This document shows, one piece after another, positions 42,047 through 51,513 of a stretch of 64,000 nt of DNA. The notes beneath the pieces are model-generated. The model was not told the origin of the DNA and searched no databases. It saw only the letters and a program-made list of their open reading frames with translations. Every line of letters starts with the position of its first letter. The first letter of the stretch is position 1. Position numbers and translations under genes: made by a program. The DNA comes from Paenibacillus rhizosphaerae. GTDB taxonomy: Bacteria > Bacillota > Bacilli > Paenibacillales > Paenibacillaceae. The stretch is taken from NCBI RefSeq assembly GCF_014192015.1, contig NZ_JACHXJ010000002.1:992001-1056000 (forward strand). The letters are read 5' to 3'.

Positions 42047-44329
42047 ATGGGGGATTACAGACGCAAATCGCCTGAAGAAATTCTCGAAGAAATCCATAGA
42101 CTGCGGCGGGGGCGGCTCAAAATCATCATCGGGGCGGTCACCGGTTCCGGGAAAACCTATCACATGCTCCGTGAGGGTCAGACCCTGAAATCCCAGGGGA
42201 TTGACGTCGTCATATGCGCGGTATCCACGCTGCAGCGTGCGGAAACGAAGAAGCAGCTCGCAGACCTGGAAAGGGTGCCGAGCATCCACTGGCATGAAGG
42301 AGAGACGGAATACAAGGATTTGAATCTGCCGGGCATTGTAAGCCGAAACCCCGAAGTTGTTCTTGTAGATGGATTGGCTCACCGAAACCGCAAGCACGCC
42401 GAGCATCGAACCCGGCTGGAAGATATCCAGTTTCTGCTGAATAACGGCATCAGCGTCATCACGACCGTTAATGTGTATGAAATTGAAGGCATTCATGAAC
42501 TTGCCCGCAAATGGACCGGGGTAGAGGTCAGGGAAACCGTTCCGCTAACGACTCTGGGTATGGCCGACGAGGTTCGGCTGATCGACGTTTCTCCGGAAAC
42601 GCTCATCTCCCGGTTAAACGAAGGCCATCTGCGGAGCCGCCGGGACGGGGCGTCCTTTACCCGCAAGGATTTGGCCCTCCTTCGGGAGCTTGCGCTGCGC
42701 TTGATGGCCGAAGATGTGAACCAATCGCTGGAGAAGTTCCGCGAGCATGAGGGGATCAGCGGTCCATCCGGTGCTTCGGAGCGTATCCTGGTGGCTGCGC
42801 AATACCATTGGAACGGCTCCATTTATGTACGGCGCGGGCAGCAAATTGCGAAGCGTCTGAACGGCGAACTGCTTGTCGTTGTTTTTACGCGGCCCAAGCC
42901 GTCACTGTCGCGCGAGGAAGAAGCATTTAAGCGTTCCTTGCACAAAATGGCGGACAAAACGGATGCCAAGCTGGAAGAGCTGCCATTGTCGTCTCCAAGA
43001 CGGTTTGCCAAGTCGCTGATCCGGTATGCCTTTGATCAAAAGGTGACCCGGATCGTGCTGGGGCATTCCCGAAAAAGCCGCTGGCAGGAGCTGTGGCAGG
43101 GCTCGGTGACGAACGGGATTTTGAAGCATGCGCATGGCATTGATGTATTCTGGGTGGCCGACCGTACGGCGCAAGGGGAACCGCGGATTCTGCCTGCCCG
43201 ACTTAAACTGAACAAGAAGGTCGAAGGCTATCACCGCCTCAGCGGAGAGGAATTGAATGAGAAGGTGAGGCGAATCCAGCGCGGCCGGTTTAAAATTTAT
43301 ATCGGCGCGGCACCCGGCGTGGGCAAAACGTACACCATGCTTCGCGAGGGGAATGACATATTGGCCAAGGGAACGGATGTGGTTATCGGGTGGCTTGAGA
43401 CGCATGGCCGCGCGGAGACGGCGGCGCAGGTCGGCAGTTTGCCTGTTATCCTACCGAAGGAGGTTTCCTATAAAGGGACTACGCTGCGGGAAATGGATAC
43501 AGAGGCGCTGCTGGCAAGAAGTCCGGAGCTCGTGCTCGTCGATGAGCTGCCTCACACCAACATGCCAGGCAGCCGTTTTCGCAAACGGTATGAAGATACT
43601 TTGCTGCTGCTGGAGAATGGGATTTCGGTAATAACAACCTTGAATGTTCAGCATCTGGAGAGCCTCAACGATGCCGTCGAGCGCATCGCCGGCATCCGGG
43701 TCTCCGAGACGGTTCCGGACACGCTGCTGTCGATGGCCGATGAGGTGGAGCTGATTGACGTTACACCGCAATCACTGCAGGAGCGGATGAGGGATGGGAA
43801 AATTTATGCAGCGGACAAGGTCGATCAGGCGCTGGGTTCCTTTTTCCGCACAGGGAACCTGATCGCGCTGAGGGAGTTAGCCCTCCGGGAACTGGCCGAC
43901 GATGTGGACGAGCGGCTGGAGTCCTGGCAGCGGAATATGTCCCTTCGCGGACCATGGAGAAAGGAGGAAGTCATCTTTGTGTGCATCCTCCCCGGAACCT
44001 CTGCCGAGCGCCTCATACGGCGCGGATTTCGGATCGCCTACCGGCTCAAGGCAGCGCTTCACGTGACTTGCGTCCGCATGGAAGGCCAGGATTGCGACCT
44101 GGGGCGATGGCAGGGGCTGACCGAAAGCCTGCAGGGGCATTTCGGCATTCTTGAAACGGACGGGTGGAAAGGACTGCCGGCCAAAGTGCTGGGACAGGCT
44201 GAACAAATCCATGCCACGCAGTTGATCCTAGGACGCCCAGAAGGAGGGGGGGTCAATAGATTTGCCCGCCGGATAATGCTCAAACGAATGATTCATGGGG
44301 CCAGCCGGATCGATGTGCTTCTCGTATAA
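42047..44329 (+). CDS. Tandem KdpD sensor modules without histidine kinase
   Basis: This 760-residue soluble protein has the order KdpD-N, USP, KdpD-N, USP (about 18-230, 245-375, 400-625, 640-760). KdpD normally has one such module followed by membrane helices and a kinase, all absent here. Copy 2 keeps the family motifs: Walker A GAAPGVGKT (420-428), ETHGRAET, VDELPHTNMPGS and TTLNVQHLESLND. Copy 1 keeps Walker A (GAVTGSGKT, 29-37) but has lost the others (STLQRAET, VDGLAHRN, TTVNVYEIEGIHE). A regulatory pseudo-module joined to an active one is likely. The USP part of KdpD binds c-di-AMP in Staphylococcus. No kdpFABC lies nearby. Confidence 0.88.
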   Translation: MGDYRRKSPEEILEEIHRLRRGRLKIIIGAVTGSGKTYHMLREGQTLKSQGIDVVICAVSTLQRAETKKQLADLERVPSIHWHEGETEYKDLNLPGIVSRNPEVVLVDGLAHRNRKHAEHRTRLEDIQFLLNNGISVITTVNVYEIEGIHELARKWTGVEVRETVPLTTLGMADEVRLIDVSPETLISRLNEGHLRSRRDGASFTRKDLALLRELALRLMAEDVNQSLEKFREHEGISGPSGASERILVAAQYHWNGSIYVRRGQQIAKRLNGELLVVVFTRPKPSLSREEEAFKRSLHKMADKTDAKLEELPLSSPRRFAKSLIRYAFDQKVTRIVLGHSRKSRWQELWQGSVTNGILKHAHGIDVFWVADRTAQGEPRILPARLKLNKKVEGYHRLSGEELNEKVRRIQRGRFKIYIGAAPGVGKTYTMLREGNDILAKGTDVVIGWLETHGRAETAAQVGSLPVILPKEVSYKGTTLREMDTEALLARSPELVLVDELPHTNMPGSRFRKRYEDTLLLLENGISVITTLNVQHLESLNDAVERIAGIRVSETVPDTLLSMADEVELIDVTPQSLQERMRDGKIYAADKVDQALGSFFRTGNLIALRELALRELADDVDERLESWQRNMSLRGPWRKEEVIFVCILPGTSAERLIRRGFRIAYRLKAALHVTCVRMEGQDCDLGRWQGLTESLQGHFGILETDGWKGLPAKVLGQAEQIHATQLILGRPEGGGVNRFARRIMLKRMIHGASRIDVLLV

Positions 44330-44388
44330 TGCCACAAATGGTATATTAGAAGAACATTCCTTTTAATTATGAACAGGAGGAGAACAAG

Positions 44389-45393
44389 TTGACACAATTT
44401 GCGGCATTTGAAGGCGAGTTTCAAGGGGAAAAGGCCGTCTGGCTGAAGCATGGAAAATACGAGGCGGCGGTGCTGCCTGAGATCGGCGCCAATCTGATTT
44501 TGTTCCGGGACACGGAGCAAAACTTCAAGTATTTGCGGGAACCGGAAGCCGGTGAAATGGAAGACTTTAAGGCGAATCCGGGTGTTTATGGCATTCCGGT
44601 ACTGTTTCCGCCCAACCGCTACGACGGCGGCAGATTCGAATGGGAAGGCAAAGTCTACCAGTTTCCGATTAATGAAGAAGCCACGGGCAACCAACTGCAT
44701 GGATACATTCATACGATCCCATGGACCGTGGATTACATAACCAGCGACGATTATGAAAGCGCAGTCGTCGTGTCCCAGCATGTCGGGGAAGGGCATTTAT
44801 ATAAAAAGTACCTGCCCTTCGATTTCACGATTACGCTGCGGTACTCCCTGAACCGGGAAGGGCTGCGGCAGCAGGTCACGATCACCAATGACGGCAAAGA
44901 AAAAATGCCTGTGCTGCTGGCGTTCCATACGGCGGTCAATGCCCCGTTTGTACCGGGAAGCGAAGCCAAGGATTACCGGGTTAAAATTACGGTCGGTGAG
45001 CGCCGCGAGCTGGATGACCGGATGCTGCCGACGGGTGCCTTCCAGCCGCTGTCTCCGGAAGAGGAACAGCTCAAAGGGGAAGGCGTGTACCCTTACTTCA
45101 CCGAAATGGACTTCCATTATACAGCTGTGCCGCAAGACGGACGCAACCGGATGGAACTCACGGATACACGCACCGGGGACGTTCTGATTTATGATGTAGG
45201 TACCAGCTATAAGCACTGGATGGTTTGGAACCAGTTCGCCGGCGGCAAATTTTTCTGCCCTGAGCCTCAGATCAATCTCGTCAACGCTCCGAATATTAAG
45301 AACATTCCCGCGGAGGAGATGGGATTGTTCGGCTTGAACCCGGGCGAGAAGTGGGAAGAGACAAGCTTTCTGTATGCGCTGACAAGAAGCTAA
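44389..45393 (+). CDS. Aldose 1-epimerase family protein
   Basis: This 334-residue protein has a galactose-mutarotase-like beta-sandwich along its whole length. Segments include AAVLPEIGANLILFRD, GIPVLFPPNRYDGGRFEW, NQLHGYIHTIPWTV (with the conserved His), a second His in AFHTAVNAPF, and a late Glu in CPEPQINLVNAPN. It should interconvert sugar anomers, and the exact sugar is unknown. It starts at TTG after AGGAGGAGAACAAG and stands alone. Confidence 0.92.
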   Translation: MTQFAAFEGEFQGEKAVWLKHGKYEAAVLPEIGANLILFRDTEQNFKYLREPEAGEMEDFKANPGVYGIPVLFPPNRYDGGRFEWEGKVYQFPINEEATGNQLHGYIHTIPWTVDYITSDDYESAVVVSQHVGEGHLYKKYLPFDFTITLRYSLNREGLRQQVTITNDGKEKMPVLLAFHTAVNAPFVPGSEAKDYRVKITVGERRELDDRMLPTGAFQPLSPEEEQLKGEGVYPYFTEMDFHYTAVPQDGRNRMELTDTRTGDVLIYDVGTSYKHWMVWNQFAGGKFFCPEPQINLVNAPNIKNIPAEEMGLFGLNPGEKWEETSFLYALTRS

Positions 45394-45439
45394 GCAGCGC
45401 GGCCGGGGCTTCCTGCCCCGCGCCTGAAATGAACGACCA

Positions 45440-45476
45440 AACGCCGTGTCCCTGCTGCAGTGTGGGATACGGCGTT
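45440..45476 (+). terminator. Terminator-like hairpin between convergent genes
   Basis: AACGCCGTGTCCC (45440-45452) pairs with GGGATACGGCGTT (45464-45476) with one mismatch, followed by CTCT. Confidence 0.7.
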
Positions 45477-45491
45477 CTCTGGTTTACGCAT

Positions 45492-45980
45492 TTATGATTC
45501 TTCGTGCAGAAGCTTATGGCCGCAGCTGCGGCAGAAATGATCCGTAAATGAGGCCGGCTCTCCGCATTTGGTGCAGTAGGCGCTTTTGGGAATCGAGCTT
45601 GCGCCGGCTGCCGGATGAACGACCACCGTATGGAACTGCTGGCCGCAGAACGGGCAGTAGGTCGCATCCGCGGGAAGCATTTTGCCGCATCCGCATTCCT
45701 TCAGGTTTTGCAGGTGCTGGATTTTCCGCTGGAGCTCTTCCACCTCTTTTTCCAGGGCAAAAATCGCTTCCCGGTATTTCTGAATCTCCCCGCTGGGGAT
45801 CGTGCTTTCCGGTTTCTCCATGGACTGGTGAACGATACGTCCGATTTCCGTATAATTTTTTTCGATTTCCTTTTCCTTCGCCGCTGCCTGGAACTTCAGG
45901 GTCGTGGACTCGACCGTGTTCTGTGCCTTCTTGCCGGCATCCGAAACGCCCTGCTTGATTTTGTTGAAAAAGTTGGACAT
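45492..45980 (-). CDS. Double zinc-ribbon protein
   Basis: This 162-residue cytoplasmic protein has a coiled-coil N-terminal half (about 1-95: NKIKQGVSDAGKKAQNTVES and a leucine-rich heptad region) and two C-terminal zinc ribbons. The first uses CGCG and CPFCG (about 97-115) and the second CTKCG and CRSCG (about 138-157). Similar proteins are common in Firmicutes without known function. The ATG lies behind GGAGGAGAAAA. Confidence 0.82.
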   Translation of the reverse strand: MSNFFNKIKQGVSDAGKKAQNTVESTTLKFQAAAKEKEIEKNYTEIGRIVHQSMEKPESTIPSGEIQKYREAIFALEKEVEELQRKIQHLQNLKECGCGKMLPADATYCPFCGQQFHTVVVHPAAGASSIPKSAYCTKCGEPASFTDHFCRSCGHKLLHEES

Positions 45981-46206
45981 GACGGGTTTTCTCCTCCTTG
46001 CTTCCGTGTTCTGATGAAGCCTCCGCGTCGGTCACAGCGGTTCTTCATATCCTGTCCAGTCGTTTGACTCGCGTTTATGCTATTGTATGGCTCTTCCCAA
46101 TGCATTATAACTGAGCCGGGGCGGAAGGGAAAGTCCCGCCAGCGCCCTAAACCGCGTCATTCGACAACTTCTGCATCATGTTAAAAAAGAAAATCGGCCA
46201 AACATT

Positions 46207-46243
46207 GGTGACATCCAAGTTGTCACCGATAGGCTGATACAAT
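46207..46243 (+). promoter_or_regulatory. Operator dyad and -10 before the WYL regulator operon
   Basis: GGTGACA-N7-TGTCACC (46207-46227) is a perfect 21-bp dyad immediately upstream of TACAAT (46238-46243). It overlaps the expected -35 region, so repression or autoregulation is likely. The rest of 45981-46206 holds no gene. Confidence 0.6.
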
Positions 46244-46271
46244 GATTCTGCAGCGTGAAGAGGTGAAAAAC

Positions 46272-47210
46272 ATGAACCGTATGGACCGCCTGATGGCGAT
46301 ACTCATCGCGCTTCAGCAGGGCAATCAGACAGCCGCAGGGCTCGCCGCCAAGCTTGAAGTGTCGCGCAGGACCATTTTGCGGGATATGCAGGCGCTCTCT
46401 GAAATGGGCATCCCGCTTGCCGCGGTGAGCGGCCCCCAAGGCGGCTATTATCTGATGGAGGGATATCAGCTGCCGCCACTGCAGCTCAATTCCCGCGAAG
46501 CCCTCTGCCTGCTGTTCGCGCTGGAAGGGCTGACCCGTTACGCAGACACGCCGTTCAACTCGGAACGGTGGACCGTGCTGGACAAGATCAAGGCCATCCT
46601 GCCCCGGGAAACCGCGGAGACGGTCCATCCAATGCTGGATCGCCTGGAAGTAGAGGTGCCCAAGCGTAAATATACCGTGCCGCACTTGAACGAACTGCTG
46701 GATTATGCCTCCCGCAATCAGTGGGTATCGGTGTTCTACCAATCGATGAACCACCGGCGCAGACTGCTGATCCATCCGCTGAGGATTTACGCCGCCAACG
46801 GGTTTTGGTACTGCGATGCCTACTCGCAAGCCCATGGGGAGCAGCGGATCTTCCGGATCGACCGGATGTCGGAGCTTCGTCCGGAAGACCCGCCTGAAGC
46901 TGGTGTAAGCGATGGCGGCCGTCATCAAGGAAAGTCGGATCCCCAAACGGTTCATATCCGGGCGAAGCTGACCTACCGCGGTATGCTTCAGGTCGAGCGG
47001 GACGAGCATGTCGGCGAGAGGATCAGAGCCATCGGAAACGAAGAGTGGCTGGCGGATTTTCATCTGCCGGTGTCGGAGTGGCACTGGGCGGTGCAGCTCT
47101 TTTACTCGCTCGGCACGGAGGCGGAGGTGCTTGAGCCCGAGGCTCTTCGCCGGGAGGTTTGCACCAAGGCTGCGCGCCTGCTGGCCGCCTATGAATCAGA
47201 CCATACATAA
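46272..47210 (+). CDS. WYL-domain transcriptional regulator
   Basis: This protein of about 312 residues has an N-terminal HTH (about 1-58, LAAKLEVSRRTILRDMQALS) and a WYL domain (about 130-205) with the signature LLIHPLRIYAANGFWYCDAY plus FRIDRMSELRPE. A WCX extension completes it. It is a paralogue-type match to the regulator at 1163-2137. Its start follows AGAGGTG. It is the first gene of a likely three-gene operon with the AlkZ-like protein and the toroid protein. Confidence 0.92.
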   Translation: MNRMDRLMAILIALQQGNQTAAGLAAKLEVSRRTILRDMQALSEMGIPLAAVSGPQGGYYLMEGYQLPPLQLNSREALCLLFALEGLTRYADTPFNSERWTVLDKIKAILPRETAETVHPMLDRLEVEVPKRKYTVPHLNELLDYASRNQWVSVFYQSMNHRRRLLIHPLRIYAANGFWYCDAYSQAHGEQRIFRIDRMSELRPEDPPEAGVSDGGRHQGKSDPQTVHIRAKLTYRGMLQVERDEHVGERIRAIGNEEWLADFHLPVSEWHWAVQLFYSLGTEAEVLEPEALRREVCTKAARLLAAYESDHT

Positions 47211-47231
47211 GATGTTGGAGGAGATGATCAA

Positions 47232-47930
47232 GTGCTCAAGGAATATGAAGAAAAACCGTTATCCATCGAATGGTATGAGGACGCTTGTGATTTGATCGCC
47301 CGTGTCGGCATCCTGCCGCTGGCCGGCTTAATTCCGGGACATCCGTCTCTGGACGGGGTCACGCCCAAGGAGCATTGGCATACGGGAACCGAACGGGATC
47401 CCTGGCTGTGGCGCGCCCGGTTTCCCGGCGACGGGACGGCGGCTTACGGCAAGTTCATCAAAAAGAAGGCGGTGCTGATATCGGCGGATTGGTTTCCGTT
47501 GGTTCAGCGGCTGCTTGGTAATGAAGGGGATCCCGATAAGCGTTACCGGGACGGCTTGCTCTCCAAGCCGGCATGGGAGCTGTACCAGCTGATTCGGGAC
47601 GATGAAGGGATCGAGACACGTGAGCTGCGGGCCCGTGCAGGCATGAAATCGCCGGACCGGAAAAAGGAGTTCGACCAAGCGCTGGCGGAGCTTCAGGGGC
47701 AGCTCGCCATCGTCATTTCCGGTGTCAAGGAGAAGCGGAATCTGCTCGGAGAGAAAAACGGCTGGAGCAGCACTTCCTACCAGACGACTGAGGATTGGAT
47801 GCTTCTGTATGATATCGAGCGATACCGGGGAACGAGGGAGCAGGCGAAGTCTGAACTGAAGTTGAACATGGAAGAAGCATGCACGCCGGAAGCAGCCGCG
47901 TTTTTGCAGAAATGGTTTGGCATCCGGTAA
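47232..47930 (+). CDS. AlkZ-related protein (putative)
   Basis: This 232-residue cytoplasmic protein is not firmly recognised. The N-terminal third (IARVGILPLAGLIPG, then DPWLWRARFPGDGTAAYGKF) and the KKAVLISADWFPLVQRLL segment resemble Firmicutes proteins labelled AlkZ-related. A winged-helix-like ELYQLIRDDEGIETRELRARAG region follows. AlkZ proteins repair DNA crosslinks, but no catalytic motif can be asserted here. It starts at GTG 47232, 21 bp after the WYL regulator, so the regulator probably controls it. Confidence 0.6.
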   Translation: MLKEYEEKPLSIEWYEDACDLIARVGILPLAGLIPGHPSLDGVTPKEHWHTGTERDPWLWRARFPGDGTAAYGKFIKKKAVLISADWFPLVQRLLGNEGDPDKRYRDGLLSKPAWELYQLIRDDEGIETRELRARAGMKSPDRKKEFDQALAELQGQLAIVISGVKEKRNLLGEKNGWSSTSYQTTEDWMLLYDIERYRGTREQAKSELKLNMEEACTPEAAAFLQKWFGIR

Positions 47931-47955
47931 TCCGAATTAAAGGAGGAGTATGTTG

Positions 47956-48855
47956 ATGGAAGCAAAGGAAGGAAGAGCAGACCGCATGGAAAAAGCCAGA
48001 GCGTTCGTGCTTGCCAACGCGCGGCTGCTGGACCGGCGGCGTTATGAAATGAGATTCGATGGAGGAACCGCGGATGCGGTTATTGCTGCGCTTAAGGCCT
48101 ATCAGAACCCTGACGGCGGGTTCGGGAACGCCCTGGAGCCTGATATGCGTACATCTGCAAGCCAGCCTGTGGCGGTAGAGCAGGCGCTCTGGATCATGGA
48201 CGAGGCGAACCGGTTTGATGCGGATATCATCGCGGGGATCGCGTCATATCTTAAATCGGTCACCGTCCCGGCCACAGGCGGCTTCCCCCGGGCGCTTCTG
48301 TCCGTCAATGACGCCCCGCATGCCCCTTGGTGGATCACGGAGGACGACCAGCAGGCATCGTTGAATCCAACCGGAAATATTCTCGGTTTGCTCTACAAGC
48401 AGACGGCCGTGAACGATTTCAAGGAAGAAGAATGGTTCACGCGAAGCGCGGAATTTGCCTGGAGCCGGATTCCCCAGGCCGATCAGACGGATTATCACGA
48501 CCTGCACCAATGCATCACCTTTTTGCAATACGCTCCCGATCGAAGAAGGGCCTCAGCGATGCAGGAGGAGCTGAATCGCTGGCTCCGGCAGCCGGGCGTC
48601 ATCGAGCTTGACCCCCGCGCGGAAGGCTATGTCCACAAGGTGCTGGACTGGGCGCCGGTTCCGGCCAGCTACGCCGCGGAGCTGATCTCCCCGGCGGATA
48701 TCGAGCGCCATCTGGATGACTTGGAAGAACAGCAGGAGGCGGATGGCGGATGGAAGGTGTCTTTCCCGTCCATCAGTCCGGGCAATGGAGCGGAATGGCG
48801 GGGGCTGATCTCGGTCAACCGGCTGATCACGCTGCGGGCGTACGACAGGCTGTAG
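47956..48855 (+). CDS. Prenyltransferase/squalene cyclase-like alpha-toroid protein
   Basis: This protein of about 299 residues has terpenoid-cyclase/prenyltransferase-like repeats. ALKAYQNPDGGFGNALEPD near the start and QQEADGGWKVSFPSI near the end are the usual G-G-[FW] toroid motifs. It lacks an obvious DXDD or zinc-binding set, so catalysis is uncertain. The ATG at 47956 is nine bases from AGGAGG; another ATG at 47950 is too close. It is the last gene after the WYL regulator and AlkZ-related gene. Confidence 0.72.
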   Translation: MEAKEGRADRMEKARAFVLANARLLDRRRYEMRFDGGTADAVIAALKAYQNPDGGFGNALEPDMRTSASQPVAVEQALWIMDEANRFDADIIAGIASYLKSVTVPATGGFPRALLSVNDAPHAPWWITEDDQQASLNPTGNILGLLYKQTAVNDFKEEEWFTRSAEFAWSRIPQADQTDYHDLHQCITFLQYAPDRRRASAMQEELNRWLRQPGVIELDPRAEGYVHKVLDWAPVPASYAAELISPADIERHLDDLEEQQEADGGWKVSFPSISPGNGAEWRGLISVNRLITLRAYDRL

Positions 48856-48922
48856 TAATGTCATATGGAAGAACAGCTGAAGAACAGCCAGTGAACTTGC
48901 CAAATGTTATGGCTTAACAAGC

Positions 48923-48949
48923 AAAAGGACAGCATCTCGCTGTCCTTTT
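48923..48949 (+). terminator. Rho-independent terminator
   Basis: AAAAGGACAGC (48923-48933), 5-base loop, GCTGTCCTTTT (48939-48949). Confidence 0.92.
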
Positions 48950-49097
48950 ATTGCTGATATAGCCTGACTCTGCGTCTGATTGAGATTCATGGATGGAGTC
49001 GGGGCCGCTTGTTCCGACAGGGTCGGCCGTATGCGGCATTCCTGGTAGGATTGCCGTATCCCTGTAAAATTTTCTGGCAAGTTATCATATGTAGCAT

Positions 49098-49862
49098 CTA
49101 AATGGCCGGCATAACGTTGCCGCCGTTCACCGGAATGTACGCCCCGGTGATAAAGCTTGACAAGTCGGAAGCCAGGAACAGTACCGCATTGGCGATCTCC
49201 TGGTCGGTGCCTCGGCGCTTGAGAGGAACGCTGCTCGAATACCCTTCGCTAACCTCGGTGTTATTCTCTCGGTCGCGGTCGCTAATGGTCCACCCGGGAG
49301 CGACCTGATTGACCGTGATGTTATGCTCGCCGACCTCCTTCGCGAGCACGCGGTAGACGCCGTCCATGCCGCGCTTGCCGGCAACGTAAGCGGATTGGCC
49401 TGGGAAGTTCTGCATGGAGCACTCGGTGTTGATGCCGATCATCCGCCCTTGCTTGCGCTCGATCATGGCCGGGATGAAGGCTTTGGCCAAAAGGACGTTC
49501 TGCAGCACGCAGGATTCGAACTGGCCCCGGTAATCCTCGACCGGCTGGTTCAGCACGCTGGTCCATTCATATTGAATGACAGCGTTTGCGACAACGATGT
49601 CAATCACCTGCCACTCACCCAGCAGGCGGTCTCTCATCGCTGTCACCGATGCGGCATCGGTGATGTCGGCTTGAATGGCGATGCAGCGCCGGCCCAGCGC
49701 CTCGATTTCCTGCTTCAGCTCCAGTGCTTTTTGCTCATTGCCGCGGTAATGGACGGCCACATCGGCCCCGGCACGGGCCAGCGTACGGGCCATGACTCGC
49801 CCAAGCTGGCCGGAGGCGCCGGTGACCAGGGCGGTTTTCCCTGTAAGATCTATAGATATCAT
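49098..49862 (-). CDS. Short-chain dehydrogenase/reductase
   Basis: This protein of about 254 residues is an SDR with TGASGQLGRVMA (cofactor loop), a QADITD Asp for NAD(P) and YVAGKRG (catalytic Tyr and Lys). The C-terminal region is ITGAYIPVNGGNVMPA. The usual N-A-G reads NAVIQ, and the catalytic Ser region reads NTECSMQNFPGQS, a mild departure. The start at 49862 follows GAGAGGAGCAGTTTG. The substrate is unknown. Confidence 0.9.
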   Translation of the reverse strand: MISIDLTGKTALVTGASGQLGRVMARTLARAGADVAVHYRGNEQKALELKQEIEALGRRCIAIQADITDAASVTAMRDRLLGEWQVIDIVVANAVIQYEWTSVLNQPVEDYRGQFESCVLQNVLLAKAFIPAMIERKQGRMIGINTECSMQNFPGQSAYVAGKRGMDGVYRVLAKEVGEHNITVNQVAPGWTISDRDRENNTEVSEGYSSSVPLKRRGTDQEIANAVLFLASDLSSFITGAYIPVNGGNVMPAI

Positions 49863-50054
49863 CAAACTGCTCCTCTCCATGGTAGGTGAATTCGTACAAA
49901 ATCGTACCACCGGTATCCATGAGCGTCAAATAGAATCTATGGCTTTTTACCAGAACGTGAGGTGGGAAGGGGCATACAGACCACGTTTCACGGAAGGTTT
50001 GCTTGCGATTATCGAATGGCACACCTTCGCTGACCATTAATAATTCTACAATCT

Positions 50055-50090
50055 AAAAAACACCCCGTCGGTCATGGGACCGTCAGGGTG
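50055..50090 (-). terminator. Rho-independent terminator of the M29 aminopeptidase gene
   Basis: On the minus strand CACCCTGACGGTC pairs with GACCGACGGGGTG and is followed by six T. Confidence 0.85.
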
Positions 50091-50101
50091 CTGCCAGAAA
50101 A

Positions 50102-51331
50102 TTAAGCCCAGTTGCCGTTGACAAACACCGGCTCTTCTTTGCCTTCATGTGTAATTCCGGTAATGTTCATCTCGGGAGAACCCATCATGAAGTCGACGTG
50201 TGTAATGCTCTGATTCATGCCATGGGATTCGAGCTCTTCCTGGGACATCGTCTTGCCACCCTGGAGATTGAAGGCGTAAGAGCTGCCGATCGCCAGGTGA
50301 CAGGAAGCATTCTCATCATACAATGTCGTGTAATACAGAATGTTGCTTTGCGAAATCGGAGACTGGAACGGAACTAGGGCCACCTCGCCAAGGTAGTGGG
50401 AGCCTTCGTCCATCTCGATCAGGCGTGCGAGCGTATCTTGGCCTTCTTCCGCTTTGTATTCTACGATACGTCCGTTTTCGAATGTCAGTGTGAAGCGGTC
50501 AATGATGTTGCCGCCGTAGCTGAGCGGTTTGGTGCTGCTCACGGTTCCGTTCACGCCGGTTTTAAGCGGGGCGGTAAACACCTCTTCGGTCGGAATGTTG
50601 GCGACGAATGTCGTTCCCTGCTCATTGACGCTGCCCGCCTGAGCCCAAATATGACCTTCGGGAAGCTCGATCGTCAGATCCGTGCCCGGTGCCGTAAAAT
50701 GCAGCTTTTGATACTTCTTGGCGTTCAGCTCATCCGATTTTTTCTGCAGCGTATCGATATGCTCTTCCCAAGCGGCGATCGGATCCTCGCGGTCCGCGCG
50801 GCACGCATGGAAGATGGCGTCCCACAGCTTGTCGACCTGCTGATCCTTCGGCGCATCCGGGAAAACCTTCGCAGCCCAATCCGGGGAAGGGAAGGCAACG
50901 CCCGTCCAGCTCATTTTATCCGCCTGCTGATACTGGCGGTATTTCGCCATCGCCTGGCCGTAGGTGCGCTGATAATCGGAGATTTTTCCAGGCTCTACTC
51001 CTTTGAGCAGGTCCGGACTGGACGAGAGAACGGTCAGGAAAGCAGCTCCGTTCTCAGCCAGCTCGGTCATTTCCCCAGCGTACCAAGTCGGGGCTTCAAG
51101 GAAAGATTCCGCGGGTGCCAGATCGTACCGGAGCCGGGTGACCGCCTCGTCGGTATAGTTGACTTTGACGAGCTTGGCACCGATCTCGTACGCCTTGCGG
51201 ACGATCAGGCGAACGAGCGGGGCGGCGTCGATCGTTGCGTTCACAACCAGCGTTTGTCCGGGCTGCACATTTGCGCCGATTTTGACGGCAAGCTCGGCAT
51301 AATTGTTTAATTTGTCTTCAAAAGAGAGCAT
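50102..51331 (-). CDS. M29 family aminopeptidase (second of a tandem pair)
   Basis: This protein of about 409 residues is a thermophilic-type M29 metallo-aminopeptidase (AmpS/AmpT/PepS group). Metal-site motifs are YLGEVALVP (Glu), ENASCHLAIGSSYAF (His) and ITHVDFMMGS (His, Asp). It removes N-terminal amino acids from peptides in the cytoplasm. The ATG at 51331 is seven bases from GGAGGT; the ATG at 51346 overlaps that site. It is a close paralogue of the gene just upstream (51514-52746). Confidence 0.94.
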   Translation of the reverse strand: MLSFEDKLNNYAELAVKIGANVQPGQTLVVNATIDAAPLVRLIVRKAYEIGAKLVKVNYTDEAVTRLRYDLAPAESFLEAPTWYAGEMTELAENGAAFLTVLSSSPDLLKGVEPGKISDYQRTYGQAMAKYRQYQQADKMSWTGVAFPSPDWAAKVFPDAPKDQQVDKLWDAIFHACRADREDPIAAWEEHIDTLQKKSDELNAKKYQKLHFTAPGTDLTIELPEGHIWAQAGSVNEQGTTFVANIPTEEVFTAPLKTGVNGTVSSTKPLSYGGNIIDRFTLTFENGRIVEYKAEEGQDTLARLIEMDEGSHYLGEVALVPFQSPISQSNILYYTTLYDENASCHLAIGSSYAFNLQGGKTMSQEELESHGMNQSITHVDFMMGSPEMNITGITHEGKEEPVFVNGNWA

Positions 51332-51405
51332 AGGCTCTACCTCCACGTATGTATTCAGTTCTTCCCCATTATAAATTAACCACTGGATAAATAAAACACC
51401 TGGCT

Positions 51406-51444
51406 ACAAAAGAGCCCTCCTGTCATCGCTTCAGGAAGGCTCTT
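51406..51444 (-). terminator. Terminator between the two M29 genes
   Basis: AAGAGCC-TCCTG pairs with CAGGA-GGCTCTT and runs into TTTT on the minus strand. The two paralogues are therefore probably separate transcripts. Confidence 0.85.
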
Positions 51445-51513
51445 GCGGCTCCAATATTTCATCGTATGCAGAACAAGGATTTACAGCATTAATGGACCGA
51501 TTGGAGTCAGTCC

